Positions 18,742-28,093 of a stretch of 64,000 nt of DNA are shown here, one piece after another. Within the stretch, counting starts at the first letter, position 1, and each line of letters opens with the position of its first letter. Origin of the DNA: Salinarchaeum sp. IM2453. GTDB taxonomy: Archaea > Halobacteriota > Halobacteria > Halobacteriales > Salinarchaeaceae. The position numbers and the translations under genes are program-made. The DNA lies in NCBI RefSeq assembly GCF_019693215.1, contig NZ_CP081183.1:1615226-1679225 (forward strand). The letters are read 5' to 3'. The notes beneath the pieces were generated by a model. The model ran no database searches. It saw only the letters and a program-made list of their open reading frames with translations, and was not told where the DNA came from.

Positions 18742-19826
18742 TGACGACATTATCAACTACACCACTGCCGGAATGGATTGCTGATCTAGCTGGCCTCGAT
18801 GGCAGCATGGGATCGTTTGTTGGTGGAATTGTTGGAGCTCTTGTTATCGTGAGCTTGCTCCTTGCGATGTCAGCTGTCGCTGGACCGTGGGCTAAACGAA
18901 AGATTACGGCTGCATTCACTGATCGAATTGCTGTTAGTCGACTTGGACCGTTCGGCTTATTCTTCATCGTTGCCGACTCGATTCGATTACTCTCCAAGGA
19001 ACTTATTATACCTGAGAACGCCGACCGGCCTGCATACGACATTGCCCCGATTATAATTGTTCTGTCAGCACTACTCGGATTTGCTATTATCCCAATGGGG
19101 TCGATTGCAGGCGTTGAGTTCCAACTGGCTGACCCTGACTCAGGACTTGTCTTGCTCTTTGCATTCTCATCGCTAGCTACGATTGGCCTTGTTGTCGGCG
19201 GCTATGCATCAGCAAATAAGTATTCGACACTCGGCTCACTGCGATCAGTTGCACAGAGTGTTGCATATGAGATTCCACTGGTAGTCATTGCAATCTCTGT
19301 TGTTCTGCTTGTTGGAGGGCTCGGAGAAAGTAATGCGTTAGCACTCTCTACAATTGTTGAAGCTCAACAGCAGGAACTGGTGTCCGTAGCAGGCCTCTCA
19401 ATCCCTGCTTGGTTCATTTTCCTTAATCCATTTGCATTTATCCTTTTCCTAGTTGCCAGCCTTGCCGAGGTTGGGCGTAATCCGTTTGATATCCCAGAAG
19501 CGCCTACTGAAATTGTCGCTGGGTACCAAACAGAATACTCTTCAGTATACTTCGTCCTCTTCTACCTTGGTGAGTTCCTCCATATCTTCCTCAGTGCAGG
19601 TATTATTACCGTTCTTTTCCTTGGAGGTGGATCAGGGCCAGTTCTTCCGGGCTTAGTCTGGTTTATCATCAAACTCTGGATCATCTTCTTGCTCACTCAG
19701 TGGGCTCGTGCTGCATTACCACGCTTCCGCATTGACCAACTCATTGCTATTGGCTGGAAAGGACTGTTAGTTTTAAGTTTCGCCAATCTAATACTCACAG
19801 CAGTTATCGTTGGGGTGATAGTATGA
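18741..19826 (+). CDS. nuoH: NADH-quinone oxidoreductase-like subunit H
   Basis: About eight transmembrane helices. The conserved quinone-site loop RxGPxG is represented by SRLGPFGLFFIVADSIRLLSKE, and LAEVGRNPFDIPEAPTEIVAGYQTEYS is the most conserved NuoH segment. 361 residues. It forms the membrane face of the quinone pocket with NuoB and NuoCD. Overlaps nuoI by 4 bp. Confidence 0.96.
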   Translation: MTTLSTTPLPEWIADLAGLDGSMGSFVGGIVGALVIVSLLLAMSAVAGPWAKRKITAAFTDRIAVSRLGPFGLFFIVADSIRLLSKELIIPENADRPAYDIAPIIIVLSALLGFAIIPMGSIAGVEFQLADPDSGLVLLFAFSSLATIGLVVGGYASANKYSTLGSLRSVAQSVAYEIPLVVIAISVVLLVGGLGESNALALSTIVEAQQQELVSVAGLSIPAWFIFLNPFAFILFLVASLAEVGRNPFDIPEAPTEIVAGYQTEYSSVYFVLFYLGEFLHIFLSAGIITVLFLGGGSGPVLPGLVWFIIKLWIIFLLTQWARAALPRFRIDQLIAIGWKGLLVLSFANLILTAVIVGVIV

Positions 19827-20284
19827 TTGGTGTGCTCAAGTCCATGGCGACAACGATGAAACATGCGTTAGGTGGTGAAACGTTTACTGTCCGTTACCCG
19901 GAGGAAACCCCGGACGTTAGTGCTCGATTCCGCGGTATTCATAAATACAGCCAAGAACGCTGTATCTGGTGTCGACAGTGTGAGAACGTCTGTCCAAATG
20001 ACACGATTCAGATTGTGATGGACGATAAACGTAATGGGGAACGGTATAATCTCCACGTCGGGCAGTGTATTTACTGCCGACTTTGTGAGGAAGTCTGCCC
20101 GACTGATGCGATCCTGTTAACACAAAACTTTGAGTTTACTGGTGATACTAAAGATGATCTTGTGTATAACAAGGATCAACTTCGCGCTGTCCCTTGGTAT
20201 AAAGACTCTGATCCGCTTGCTGCCAGAGAACCGGATCGAAGCGCGTGGGTCGGTGAAGGGGATGACGAACTCGACTACCAGTAG
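19823..20284 (+). CDS. nuoI: NADH-quinone oxidoreductase-like subunit I (2x[4Fe-4S])
   Basis: Ferredoxin-like subunit with two complete cluster motifs, CIWCRQCENVCP and CIYCRLCEEVCP, carrying clusters N6a and N6b. 153 residues. It is the last gene before a 203 bp gap in the operon. With no NuoE, F or G gene in the cluster, electrons probably enter here from a donor other than NADH (ferredoxin, for example); that is an inference from the known haloarchaeal layout. Confidence 0.96.
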   Translation: MIGVLKSMATTMKHALGGETFTVRYPEETPDVSARFRGIHKYSQERCIWCRQCENVCPNDTIQIVMDDKRNGERYNLHVGQCIYCRLCEEVCPTDAILLTQNFEFTGDTKDDLVYNKDQLRAVPWYKDSDPLAAREPDRSAWVGEGDDELDYQ

Positions 20285-20487
20285 TTAGTTTTGCCCACAT
20301 TTTTAAATCGAATTGCTTTGTTATTGTATTTCCTTCTCATTCTTCATGATTCATAATACTAATACATCTTCGAAGTATCAATATATGTTCATTTGCTGGT
20401 GCTGTTCCGTCGTATTTTGCCGCAAGTTTTAGCCAATACGATTCTATTTAGTAATCTTGAAAAAGCCCCCCACACATCTAATTCTCA
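20285..20487 (+). other. 203 bp gap inside the nuo operon
   Basis: The only real break in an otherwise overlapping gene run. It is AT-rich with several TATA-like stretches (TTATTGTATTT, AATATATG, CTATTTAGTAA at about 20445-20455, the last 33-43 bp before nuoJ1). A short open frame from 20393 runs in a different frame from nuoJ1 and looks spurious. A second promoter for nuoJ-N is the simplest reading. Confidence 0.4.
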
Positions 20488-20751
20488 ATGTCACAATTCG
20501 GCACAGTCGCATTTGCGCTGTTTTCCATTCTTCTGGTTGGGAGTAGTCTCGGTGCCGTTCTCATGCGAGAAGTCTGGCACAGCGCCCTTCTCCTCGGTGT
20601 CGCCTTGGTGTCGGTGGCAGCATTGTATGTCACGCTCAGTGCCGAGCTCCTTGCTGCCATACAGATCCTTGTTTATGTCGGAGGGGTGCTGGTCTTGATT
20701 GCATTCGCTGTCATGTTAACTGAATCAGATGAACCGGAGGTGAGTAGCTAA
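20488..20751 (+). CDS. nuoJ1: NADH-quinone oxidoreductase-like subunit J, N-terminal half
   Basis: 87 residues with three hydrophobic helices, including LAAIQILVYVGGVLVLIAFAVML, the conserved third helix (pi-bulge region) of NuoJ. The C-terminal helices are encoded by the next gene; NuoJ split into two short genes is common in haloarchaea. The stop overlaps the next start by 1 bp (TAATG). Confidence 0.92.
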   Translation: MSQFGTVAFALFSILLVGSSLGAVLMREVWHSALLLGVALVSVAALYVTLSAELLAAIQILVYVGGVLVLIAFAVMLTESDEPEVSS

Positions 20752-21032
20752 TGGCCCGTCCTCGATTACACCTTGGACGCCATCTACTTCCTGGTATCGT
20801 CGCTATTGGGATTTTTATCCTAATAGCTGCTACCACACTTAGCATTGAGTTTACTGATTCTGTCGGCACATTTGAACCGAATATCATCGAAGAGATCGGA
20901 CTATCCCTTGTCAACGCTGCATCTGAAGCTGACGGATACCTTGTTCCGTTGATTTTAATTGCACTTCTGCTTGATGCAGCCCTTGACGGAGCCGTGTACC
21001 TTGCCAGAAGAGATGGAGGTGAGCAAGAATGA
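20751..21032 (+). CDS. nuoJ2: NADH-quinone oxidoreductase-like subunit J, C-terminal half
   Basis: 93 residues with one N-terminal hydrophobic helix, an acidic external loop (FEPNIIEEIG) and a second helix (VPLILIALLLDAALDGAVYLARRD), matching the last two helices of a full-length NuoJ. Translationally coupled to nuoJ1 and overlapping nuoK by 4 bp. Confidence 0.88.
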   Translation: MARPRLHLGRHLLPGIVAIGIFILIAATTLSIEFTDSVGTFEPNIIEEIGLSLVNAASEADGYLVPLILIALLLDAALDGAVYLARRDGGEQE

Positions 21033-21334
21033 ACATTGGAGTTGAATATTATTTACTCATCTCAGCAGCAGTGTTTAGCATCGGATTGTTCGGTGTTCTT
21101 ACCCGGAGGAATGCACTGATGTTTCTAATCTCTGTTGAGCTCATGCTTAACGCTGCGAACCTCAATCTTGTTGCGTTTGCACTCCACTATGGTGACCTTT
21201 CTGGGCAGATATTCGCGCTGTTTGTTGTTGGACTTGCTGCTGCTGAGGTGGCGATTGGTATCGGAATCATATTAGTACTGTATCGTAAGTTTGACTCACT
21301 CGACGTTACACTCGCTACAACGAGGAGGTGGTAA
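21029..21334 (+). CDS. nuoK: NADH-quinone oxidoreductase-like subunit K
   Basis: 101 residues, three helices. The two membrane-buried glutamates of NuoK are visible in SVELMLNAANLNLVAF and GLAAAEVAIGIGII, part of the proton-transfer axis. It starts inside the nuoJ2 stop (ATGA) and ends three bases before the preferred nuoL start. Confidence 0.95.
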   Translation: MNIGVEYYLLISAAVFSIGLFGVLTRRNALMFLISVELMLNAANLNLVAFALHYGDLSGQIFALFVVGLAAAEVAIGIGIILVLYRKFDSLDVTLATTRRW

Positions 21335-21336
21335 TC

Positions 21337-23361
21337 ATGTCGGAACTAATCGAATCTGCTTGGATCATTGCGGTCCTTCCATTCCTATCGTTCGTCATTG
21401 CACTGGTTACTGGTAAATATCTTCCAAAGAAAGGGGCTATCCCTGGTATCTTGGCAACAGCGGCCTCATTAGCCATTTCCATCTGGGCGTTCTTCCAAGT
21501 GTACAATGGCAATGAGGTCTATGAAAATGAGCTGTATACGTGGGTCGGTGCTGACGCGATCGAATTGACGTTTGGAATTCTAATTGATCCACTATCAGCC
21601 TTGATGCTCATTATTGTCTCTTTGATTGCCACGCTCGTTCATATCTTCTCGCTTGGATACATGAACCATGACCCAGGCCATCGTGAACGAGGGGGGCTTC
21701 CACGATACTATGCCAGCCTTGGACTCTTCACGGCCAGTATGCTCGCATTTGTCTTTTCATCAAATCTACTGATGGCGTTTATTTTCTTCGAGCTTGTTGG
21801 CCTGTGTTCGTATCTCCTGATTGGATTCTGGCAAAGTGATCGAGCACCACCGAGTGCCGCAAAGAAGGCATTCCTAGTTACTCGGTTTGGTGATTACTTC
21901 TTCCTGATTGGCGTCGTCGGAGTGTTAGCTACCTTCGGTACTGGAGCATTCTATGATGGGTTCCCTGAGATGACACAAAGCATCATCGATGGCGGGGATA
22001 ATGCTGCCGATGTTGTCAACTGGATCCCAGGCGATCTTGACGCAGAAACGTGGTTCACTATCTTAGGTCTACTAGTCCTCGGGGGTGTAATTGGTAAGTC
22101 CGCACAGTTCCCGCTTCATACATGGTTGCCTGACGCAATGGAAGGCCCAACACCTGTTTCAGCCCTCATTCACGCGGCGACAATGGTCGCTGCTGGCGTT
22201 TATCTTGTGGCTCGGATGTTCGGCTTCTATGCGGTCCTTGAGGTTGCTCTGATCGTAATTGCATTCATTGGAGGATTCACAGCACTCTTCGCAGCAACCA
22301 TGGGCGTTGTCAAAGATGATCTCAAGCAGGTGCTTGCATACTCGACAATTTCCCAGTATGGCTACATGATGCTCGGACTTGGCGTCGGGGGATATGTTGC
22401 GGCGACATTCCACCTTATGAATCACGCGTACTTCAAGGCGCTTCTGTTCCTTGGTGCTGGCGCCATCATCGTTGCAACGCACCATCACCAAGACATGTGG
22501 AAACTTGGTGGGCTCAAAGACAAAATGCCAATTGTACATTACACGTTCTTAGCTGGGGCACTCGCACTTGCTGGTGTTATCCCACTATCTGGATTCTGGT
22601 CAAAAGATGAGATCCTTTATGACGCTCTCCTTGTTGGACTTGAAGAACCTCTGTTCTTGGCCGCATACGGAATGGCGCTCCTTTCAGTCTTCCTCACCGG
22701 GTTCTATACGTTCCGGATGTATTTCCTCACCTTCCATGGAGAGCCCCGGTCTGAATATGCAAAAGATCCTGAACCGCTTGGCTGGGATATCAAATTCCCA
22801 CTCGGTATCCTCGGTATTCTCGCCGTTGTTGCTGGTCTTGTTAATATGAAACCAGTTGACGAGTTAGTCAGTCCTGACATTCTATATCTTGAAAGCTGGC
22901 TGGATGACTTTGGATTTGAAACGCTGGCCTATACCGAATACACCGATGTCTACCAGTTTGGTGCCGCTGAGTTGGCACCATTTATTCCGGCTGGAATCGC
23001 TCTTGCGCTCGCTCTTGCTGGCATTTACTTTGCACATCTGTTCTACAACGTGCCGTCGCCAGCACAGCGGTTCGAAGACCCAGGTCCTGTTGCTCAAGTT
23101 GTAAAACACAACTACTACCAAGATGAGATTCAGGTTTGGATCGCACAGAATCTTGGTCTTGGCGTTGCTCGTAGTGCTAACACGTTCGACCAAGGCGTAA
23201 TCGATGGAATTGTTAACGGAGCCGGTGGTATCAGCCTTGCTGGTGGTGATCGTGTCCGTCGGATCCAGAGTGGATTCCTTAATAACTACATCTTACTGAT
23301 ACTCCTTTCATTGTTCGTGTTAACAGCTGTACTCGGAGTTAACTGGGGGTGGTGGCTATGA
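21337..23361 (+). CDS. nuoL: NADH-quinone oxidoreductase-like subunit L (antiporter-like)
   Basis: Proton-pumping subunit with about 16 helices. FFELVGLCSYLLIGFW holds the conserved helix-5 Glu, HTWLPDAMEGPTPVSALIHAATMV is the hallmark Mrp-antiporter segment, and the C-terminal part after residue 480 contains the lateral-helix region. The ATG at 21337 is preferred over the GTG at 21328 because GGAGGTG at 21324-21330 is a good ribosome-binding site for it. 674 residues. The stop overlaps nuoM by 4 bp. Confidence 0.95.
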   Translation: MSELIESAWIIAVLPFLSFVIALVTGKYLPKKGAIPGILATAASLAISIWAFFQVYNGNEVYENELYTWVGADAIELTFGILIDPLSALMLIIVSLIATLVHIFSLGYMNHDPGHRERGGLPRYYASLGLFTASMLAFVFSSNLLMAFIFFELVGLCSYLLIGFWQSDRAPPSAAKKAFLVTRFGDYFFLIGVVGVLATFGTGAFYDGFPEMTQSIIDGGDNAADVVNWIPGDLDAETWFTILGLLVLGGVIGKSAQFPLHTWLPDAMEGPTPVSALIHAATMVAAGVYLVARMFGFYAVLEVALIVIAFIGGFTALFAATMGVVKDDLKQVLAYSTISQYGYMMLGLGVGGYVAATFHLMNHAYFKALLFLGAGAIIVATHHHQDMWKLGGLKDKMPIVHYTFLAGALALAGVIPLSGFWSKDEILYDALLVGLEEPLFLAAYGMALLSVFLTGFYTFRMYFLTFHGEPRSEYAKDPEPLGWDIKFPLGILGILAVVAGLVNMKPVDELVSPDILYLESWLDDFGFETLAYTEYTDVYQFGAAELAPFIPAGIALALALAGIYFAHLFYNVPSPAQRFEDPGPVAQVVKHNYYQDEIQVWIAQNLGLGVARSANTFDQGVIDGIVNGAGGISLAGGDRVRRIQSGFLNNYILLILLSLFVLTAVLGVNWGWWL

Positions 23362-24923
23362 CACCTGACATGATCATTGAGATTCTAATTGTTATCTGTC
23401 TGGTTGGCGCAGTTGCAACGTTCCTTTCGCCTGACCGCTTTGCCGGGCGAATAGCATTCCTTCTTAGCCTACTACCGCTTGCTGGATCTCTCCTGATGTT
23501 TTGGGAGTTCTATGGAGATGCCAGCGAGTACGGAAATGTGTTGTTCGAAAGCACTAATCGGGCATTTGAGTCTGACCTCTCTGGGACAACAATCCTCAAC
23601 CTCGGAACATATGATATCCAGTGGATAGCCGCTCTCGATGGTATTAGTCTCCCACTATTAGTCCTATCAACAATCCTTACCACGCTTGCAATCCTCAGTG
23701 CTTGGACTCCGATTGACGAACGTCAGTCACAATTCTATGGTTTAGTGTTATTCTTGGAGGCTGCGCTGATTGGCGTATTTGCCACACTTGACTTCTTTGT
23801 GTGGTTCATTTTCTGGGAAGCAGTTCTTATTCCGATGTACTTCCTGATTGGCGTCTGGGGCGGCCCACGTCGCAAGTATGCAGCTATCAAGTTCTTCATT
23901 TACACAAATGTCGCCTCATTGGTGATGTTCATTGGATTCCTCGCAATGGTTTTCGGATTAACCGTTGAATCCTTTGATCTATTTGAGATCACCACGGCAC
24001 TGAACAACGACGCGTTCTTAGATGATACATACTTAGGACTTAGCAGCACCACCCTCACGACCATCGCGTTCTTCGCGATGTTCTTTGGATTTGCAGTGAA
24101 GGTCCCCGTTGTTCCATTCCATACGTGGTTGCCTGATGCACACGTTGAAGCACCGTCTCCTGTCTCAGTTATCTTAGCGGGAGTGCTACTCAAGATGGGT
24201 ACTTACGCTCTGCTTCGATACAACTTCACGATGCTGCCAGATGTTGCAACCGAAACTTGGGTTGCACTGCTCCTTGGAGCAATTGCTGTTATCAGTGTTA
24301 TTTATGGCGCGCTACTGGCATTAGCACAGCAAGACCTCAAGCGGATTGTTGCATATTCATCCGTTGCTTCAATGGGATATGTTATCCTTGGCTTGGTTGC
24401 CTACACGGTTTATGGAATCGGTGGAGCCACCTTCCATATGGTCTCTCACGGCCTGATCTCCGGGCTTCTGTTCATGACTGTCGGCGTTATTTACAGTGCT
24501 ACTCATACGCGAATGGTTGAAGATATGTCCGGGTTGGCAGACCGCATGCCAGTAGCTGTCGGAATCTTCGTTGCTGGTGCATTCGCTTACATGGGACTCC
24601 CAGGCATGTCTGGATTCGCGGCTGAGTTCTTTGTCTTCTTCGGGTCTTTCGACTCAGCACTCCCATATTCACCTGTATTCACTGGCGTTGCAATGTTTGG
24701 AATTGTAATTGTGGCAGGATATCTGCTTTATGCGATGCAGCGGACACTGTTCGGTCCATTCGATCTTGCCACTGACTATGAACTTAGCCGGGCGTCTGCC
24801 CAAGATGTCCTTCCACTGTTTATCCTACTCGGCCTGATTATCGCTCTTGGTGTTAATCCTGACCTGATCTTCGATATGATTGAACCAGCAATTGAACCTA
24901 TCGAAAATGGAGGTGATAGCTAA
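23358..24923 (+). CDS. nuoM: NADH-quinone oxidoreductase-like subunit M (antiporter-like)
   Basis: About 14 helices. FFVWFIFWEAVLIPMYFLIGVWGG carries the conserved helix-5 Glu, and FHTWLPDAHVEAPSPVSVILAGVLLKMG is the NuoM signature. The ATG at 23358 shares ATGA with the nuoL stop; the GTG three codons earlier is less likely. 521 residues. The stop and the nuoN start share TAATG. Confidence 0.95.
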   Translation: MTPDMIIEILIVICLVGAVATFLSPDRFAGRIAFLLSLLPLAGSLLMFWEFYGDASEYGNVLFESTNRAFESDLSGTTILNLGTYDIQWIAALDGISLPLLVLSTILTTLAILSAWTPIDERQSQFYGLVLFLEAALIGVFATLDFFVWFIFWEAVLIPMYFLIGVWGGPRRKYAAIKFFIYTNVASLVMFIGFLAMVFGLTVESFDLFEITTALNNDAFLDDTYLGLSSTTLTTIAFFAMFFGFAVKVPVVPFHTWLPDAHVEAPSPVSVILAGVLLKMGTYALLRYNFTMLPDVATETWVALLLGAIAVISVIYGALLALAQQDLKRIVAYSSVASMGYVILGLVAYTVYGIGGATFHMVSHGLISGLLFMTVGVIYSATHTRMVEDMSGLADRMPVAVGIFVAGAFAYMGLPGMSGFAAEFFVFFGSFDSALPYSPVFTGVAMFGIVIVAGYLLYAMQRTLFGPFDLATDYELSRASAQDVLPLFILLGLIIALGVNPDLIFDMIEPAIEPIENGGDS

Positions 24924-26479
24924 TGTCTGAACTTGTTGATTCAACGATTGCATTGCTTCCAGTTGTTTTACTGGCAGTGACAGCACTAGCAGTTTTTGCT
25001 GTTGATGCGATTTTGCCAGACAGGAATACTAGCGGGCTTCTAGCTGGTATCTCTGCTATTGGCGCAATTGGTGCCTTAGCAACCTCTCTTTGGTATCTGT
25101 ATGATGGAATTCCTTCAGTCGATGGAAGCGATCCGAGTGATGGAATCCTTGCCAATCAGCTCGTTGTCGACGATATCAGTCTTATCTTTGCTGCTATCGT
25201 CTCTGTTGTGACTCTGTTGGTTGTTCTCGGTGGATATGATTATCTGAAGCAGGTTCCCAGAAAAAGCGAGTTCTACTCACTCGTCCTGCTAGCAGCAACC
25301 GGAATGGCTACTCTCGCCTATGCAAACAGCCTTCCAACCGCATTCATTGCTTTTGAACTGGCAAGCCTTCCATCATATGTCCTTGTTGCCTACCACAAGG
25401 ATCGACAAGGCAGCGCTGAAGCAGGATTTAAGTACTTTGTTATCGGTGCTATCTCGTCTGCAGTTCTCCTGTATGGTATCAGCCTTGTCTATGCCTCTAC
25501 CGGGGCCCTTGTATTCTCAGATATCTTGAGTGCGCTTCCTTCAGAAGGAGCAGATAAGATGGGTCTTTTCGGGATTGGCGTTTTGATGATGATCGTAGGG
25601 CTCGGATTCAAAGTTGCCGCTGTCCCGTTCCATTTCTGGGCTCCTGAAGCCTACGATGCTGCACCCGCTCCAGTGGGAGCGTTCCTTTCGTCTGCATCAA
25701 AAGCTGCTGGGTTTGTTATCACGTTCCGTATCTTCTTTGAAGCATTCCCAATGAGCGAACTTCCTGCAGCCGAGATTGACTGGATCCTCATTTTTGGCGC
25801 ACTTGCTGTGCTTACGATGCTTCTTGGGAATTATGCCGCTCTTGTTCAGTCAAATGTCAAACGCATGCTTGCGTACTCCTCAATCGGCCATGCAGGATAT
25901 GTACTGATTGTCCTTGGAGCCTTAGCGACAGGCGACTTCTCCGGAGCAGAGAATCAGTTCCTAATCGCCGCGGGTATCTTACATCTTACTGTATATGCAT
26001 TTATGAACACTGGTGCGTTCCTCTTTGCCAGTGTCGGTGAATATTGGAACCTCGGGGAGAAATTCAGCGACTTTGCTGGTCTGGCCAAAGAAGCACCGAT
26101 ACTCTGTGTGGCAATGACTATCTTACTTTTCAATCTGGCAGGGCTCCCAATCGGCGGCGGCTTCTGGAGCAAGTACCTACTTTTCACTGGTGCTATTCAG
26201 ACTGAATTCTGGTGGCTCGCCGCTGTTGGTGCCTTGACGAGTGCAGTCTCGCTGTATTACTACACCCGTCTTGTCAAGGTCATGTGGATTGATGAGCCAG
26301 ATCAACCGCATGGAATCAGTGGTCGGCCAACTGGCATCTATGTTAGCGTCCTCACTGCTGCAACCGTCTCGATTGCGCTTCTAGTTGTCTGGATCATTTC
26401 CGGCGTTGACGCAGTTGAATTTGATCTCTTCCACGATCTATTCGTTGACGCCGCTAACGATCTCCTCCCCGAAGAATAG
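24923..26479 (+). CDS. nuoN: NADH-quinone oxidoreductase-like subunit N (antiporter-like)
   Basis: 518 residues, about 14 helices. AFIAFELASLPSYVLVAYHK carries the helix-5 Glu; FHFWAPEAYDAAPAPVGAFLSSASKAAGF is the NuoN signature. Last gene of the operon: the next gene begins 81 bp later behind its own TATA-like box. All three antiporter-like subunits and H/J/K are present, so the proton-pumping arm is complete. Confidence 0.95.
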   Translation: MSELVDSTIALLPVVLLAVTALAVFAVDAILPDRNTSGLLAGISAIGAIGALATSLWYLYDGIPSVDGSDPSDGILANQLVVDDISLIFAAIVSVVTLLVVLGGYDYLKQVPRKSEFYSLVLLAATGMATLAYANSLPTAFIAFELASLPSYVLVAYHKDRQGSAEAGFKYFVIGAISSAVLLYGISLVYASTGALVFSDILSALPSEGADKMGLFGIGVLMMIVGLGFKVAAVPFHFWAPEAYDAAPAPVGAFLSSASKAAGFVITFRIFFEAFPMSELPAAEIDWILIFGALAVLTMLLGNYAALVQSNVKRMLAYSSIGHAGYVLIVLGALATGDFSGAENQFLIAAGILHLTVYAFMNTGAFLFASVGEYWNLGEKFSDFAGLAKEAPILCVAMTILLFNLAGLPIGGGFWSKYLLFTGAIQTEFWWLAAVGALTSAVSLYYYTRLVKVMWIDEPDQPHGISGRPTGIYVSVLTAATVSIALLVVWIISGVDAVEFDLFHDLFVDAANDLLPEE

Positions 26480-26560
26480 TCGTACTTGACCATATCTGCA
26501 CAAATCTGAGCTTGATTCTCCGTAGCGTTTTAACCGATACATGCCTGAATATAAAATAGA

Positions 26561-28057
26561 ATGACCCGGTTGATCTTGGGTTGGGGGTCTGTAGCTCGCA
26601 ACATTGTGGAGCGCGAAAGTTCAGATGTCTTCATTATCGCTCCAAATATCTCTCAAGAAGAGCTTCCTGCTGCCCCTGTTCACCAGGCTGATCCAGCTGA
26701 TTCTTCTGTTCTTAACAGTCTTGATATTAATCCTTCTGGAATTTTTATTGCTGATCCTGCTTTTGATCGAACGATAGCATACGCTGAAACGGCAAGTGCA
26801 ATGTATCCTGCAACTCCAACTGTTGCGTATATTAATTCCGATACATCACCCCAACGACAAGAACAACTCTCATCGATGGTTGATGATGTTATTGAGTGTA
26901 ATACCGTCTTAGCTGACCAGATCTTGGGAAAAATATTCACAGAGAGTGCCGCCCGAGCTTTAGAACTCCGCCGCGCAGTTACCGGTATTGATGGTAAACT
27001 GGCTGTCGTTGCACACGACAATCCGGACCCAGATGCAATCGCCAGTGCTACTACTCTTACATATATCGCTAATAAGCTTGGAGTAGATGCTACAGCTTGC
27101 TATGCCGGAGAGATCAACCATCAACAAAACAGAGCACTTGTCAATGCACTTGATCTTGATTTATCACAGTCCTCAGCTTCAGAAATAATAGACTCATATG
27201 ACGGTATTGCGCTGGTAGATCACTCTCGAGCGGGCGTTAACAATCAGCTACCAGAGGAGGCTTCGATTGACATCGTTATTGATCATCACCCCCAGAAAGG
27301 TCCAGTTCAAGGAACCTTCGTTGATATCCGGGAAAATGTCGGATCAACAAGCACTCTTCTAGTGGACTATATCTCTCAGTTTGGATTTCAGTTTACCTCT
27401 CCAGTAGCGACCGCATTATTCTTTGGCATCACGACAGATACCGACGTATTCACTCGTCAAACATCGCAAGCCGACTTTGAGGCGTCTGCAATCTTGGCAC
27501 CCCACGTTGACTTTTCACGACTTGACAGCATCTCCTCACCAGCTGTTAGTTCTAGCACATACGGCGCGATTGCAGCAGCGATTCGAGGTCGAGAACGACA
27601 TGAATCGACCGTTATTTCGTTCATGGGTGAACTTAGTGACCGCGATACAATTGCCCAAGCTGCTGACTTCTTGCTTCAGTTGGAGGATATTGACGTGACC
27701 CTTGTCTATGGCTATCAGGATGATACTGTCTACTGTTCTGGTCGTTCACAAAATGACAATATTGACATCGGTGAACTATTCCGCCGATCTCTTGACTACA
27801 TCGGTAGTGCTGGCGGTCATGAGGAGATGGCCGGTGGTCAAATTCCGATTGATATGATTGTAGACGAAGACGATAGTAATCCAGATGATATTATTCGTTC
27901 GTTTGTAAAGACACGATTTTTAGAAACAATTGATGTTATCGCTTCTACTGTCCCTGTTCGATACCAATCGTCAGAAGACATCACATCGCTACGCACTTTC
28001 TCAGCTAGATCGTATCTGGATTCTAACAACTCGTCTTCTGACCACTCAGATAACTAA
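26561..28057 (+). CDS. DHH-family phosphoesterase with N-terminal RCK-like domain
   Basis: Residues 1-110 resemble a TrkA-N/RCK Rossmann domain (opening MTRLILGWGSVARNIVE). A DHH phosphoesterase domain follows with HDNPDPDAIASA (about residues 147-158) and VIDHHPQ, then a DHHA1 domain with GSAGGHEEMAGGQ. Archaeal proteins of this layout are predicted to hydrolyse small nucleotides such as c-di-AMP/pApA or nanoRNA, and an attached RCK-like domain would fit cyclic-nucleotide sensing; the substrate is not known. An ATATAAAATAG stretch just upstream is the probable TATA box. 498 residues. The C-terminus is Ser/Asn/Asp rich. Confidence 0.85.
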   Translation: MTRLILGWGSVARNIVERESSDVFIIAPNISQEELPAAPVHQADPADSSVLNSLDINPSGIFIADPAFDRTIAYAETASAMYPATPTVAYINSDTSPQRQEQLSSMVDDVIECNTVLADQILGKIFTESAARALELRRAVTGIDGKLAVVAHDNPDPDAIASATTLTYIANKLGVDATACYAGEINHQQNRALVNALDLDLSQSSASEIIDSYDGIALVDHSRAGVNNQLPEEASIDIVIDHHPQKGPVQGTFVDIRENVGSTSTLLVDYISQFGFQFTSPVATALFFGITTDTDVFTRQTSQADFEASAILAPHVDFSRLDSISSPAVSSSTYGAIAAAIRGRERHESTVISFMGELSDRDTIAQAADFLLQLEDIDVTLVYGYQDDTVYCSGRSQNDNIDIGELFRRSLDYIGSAGGHEEMAGGQIPIDMIVDEDDSNPDDIIRSFVKTRFLETIDVIASTVPVRYQSSEDITSLRTFSARSYLDSNNSSSDHSDN

Positions 28058-28093
28058 CTACGATTAGTGTATTCTACAGAAGAACAGGCAGAG

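Noticed and set aside
20393-20698. Open frame of 101 codons beginning in the nuoI-nuoJ1 gap
   Set aside because: Most of it lies inside nuoJ1 in a different frame; nuoJ1 has clear NuoJ membrane motifs.
20488-21032. nuoJ considered as frameshifted because it is in two pieces
   Set aside because: The two pieces start and stop cleanly with a TAATG junction, and split nuoJ is usual in haloarchaea.
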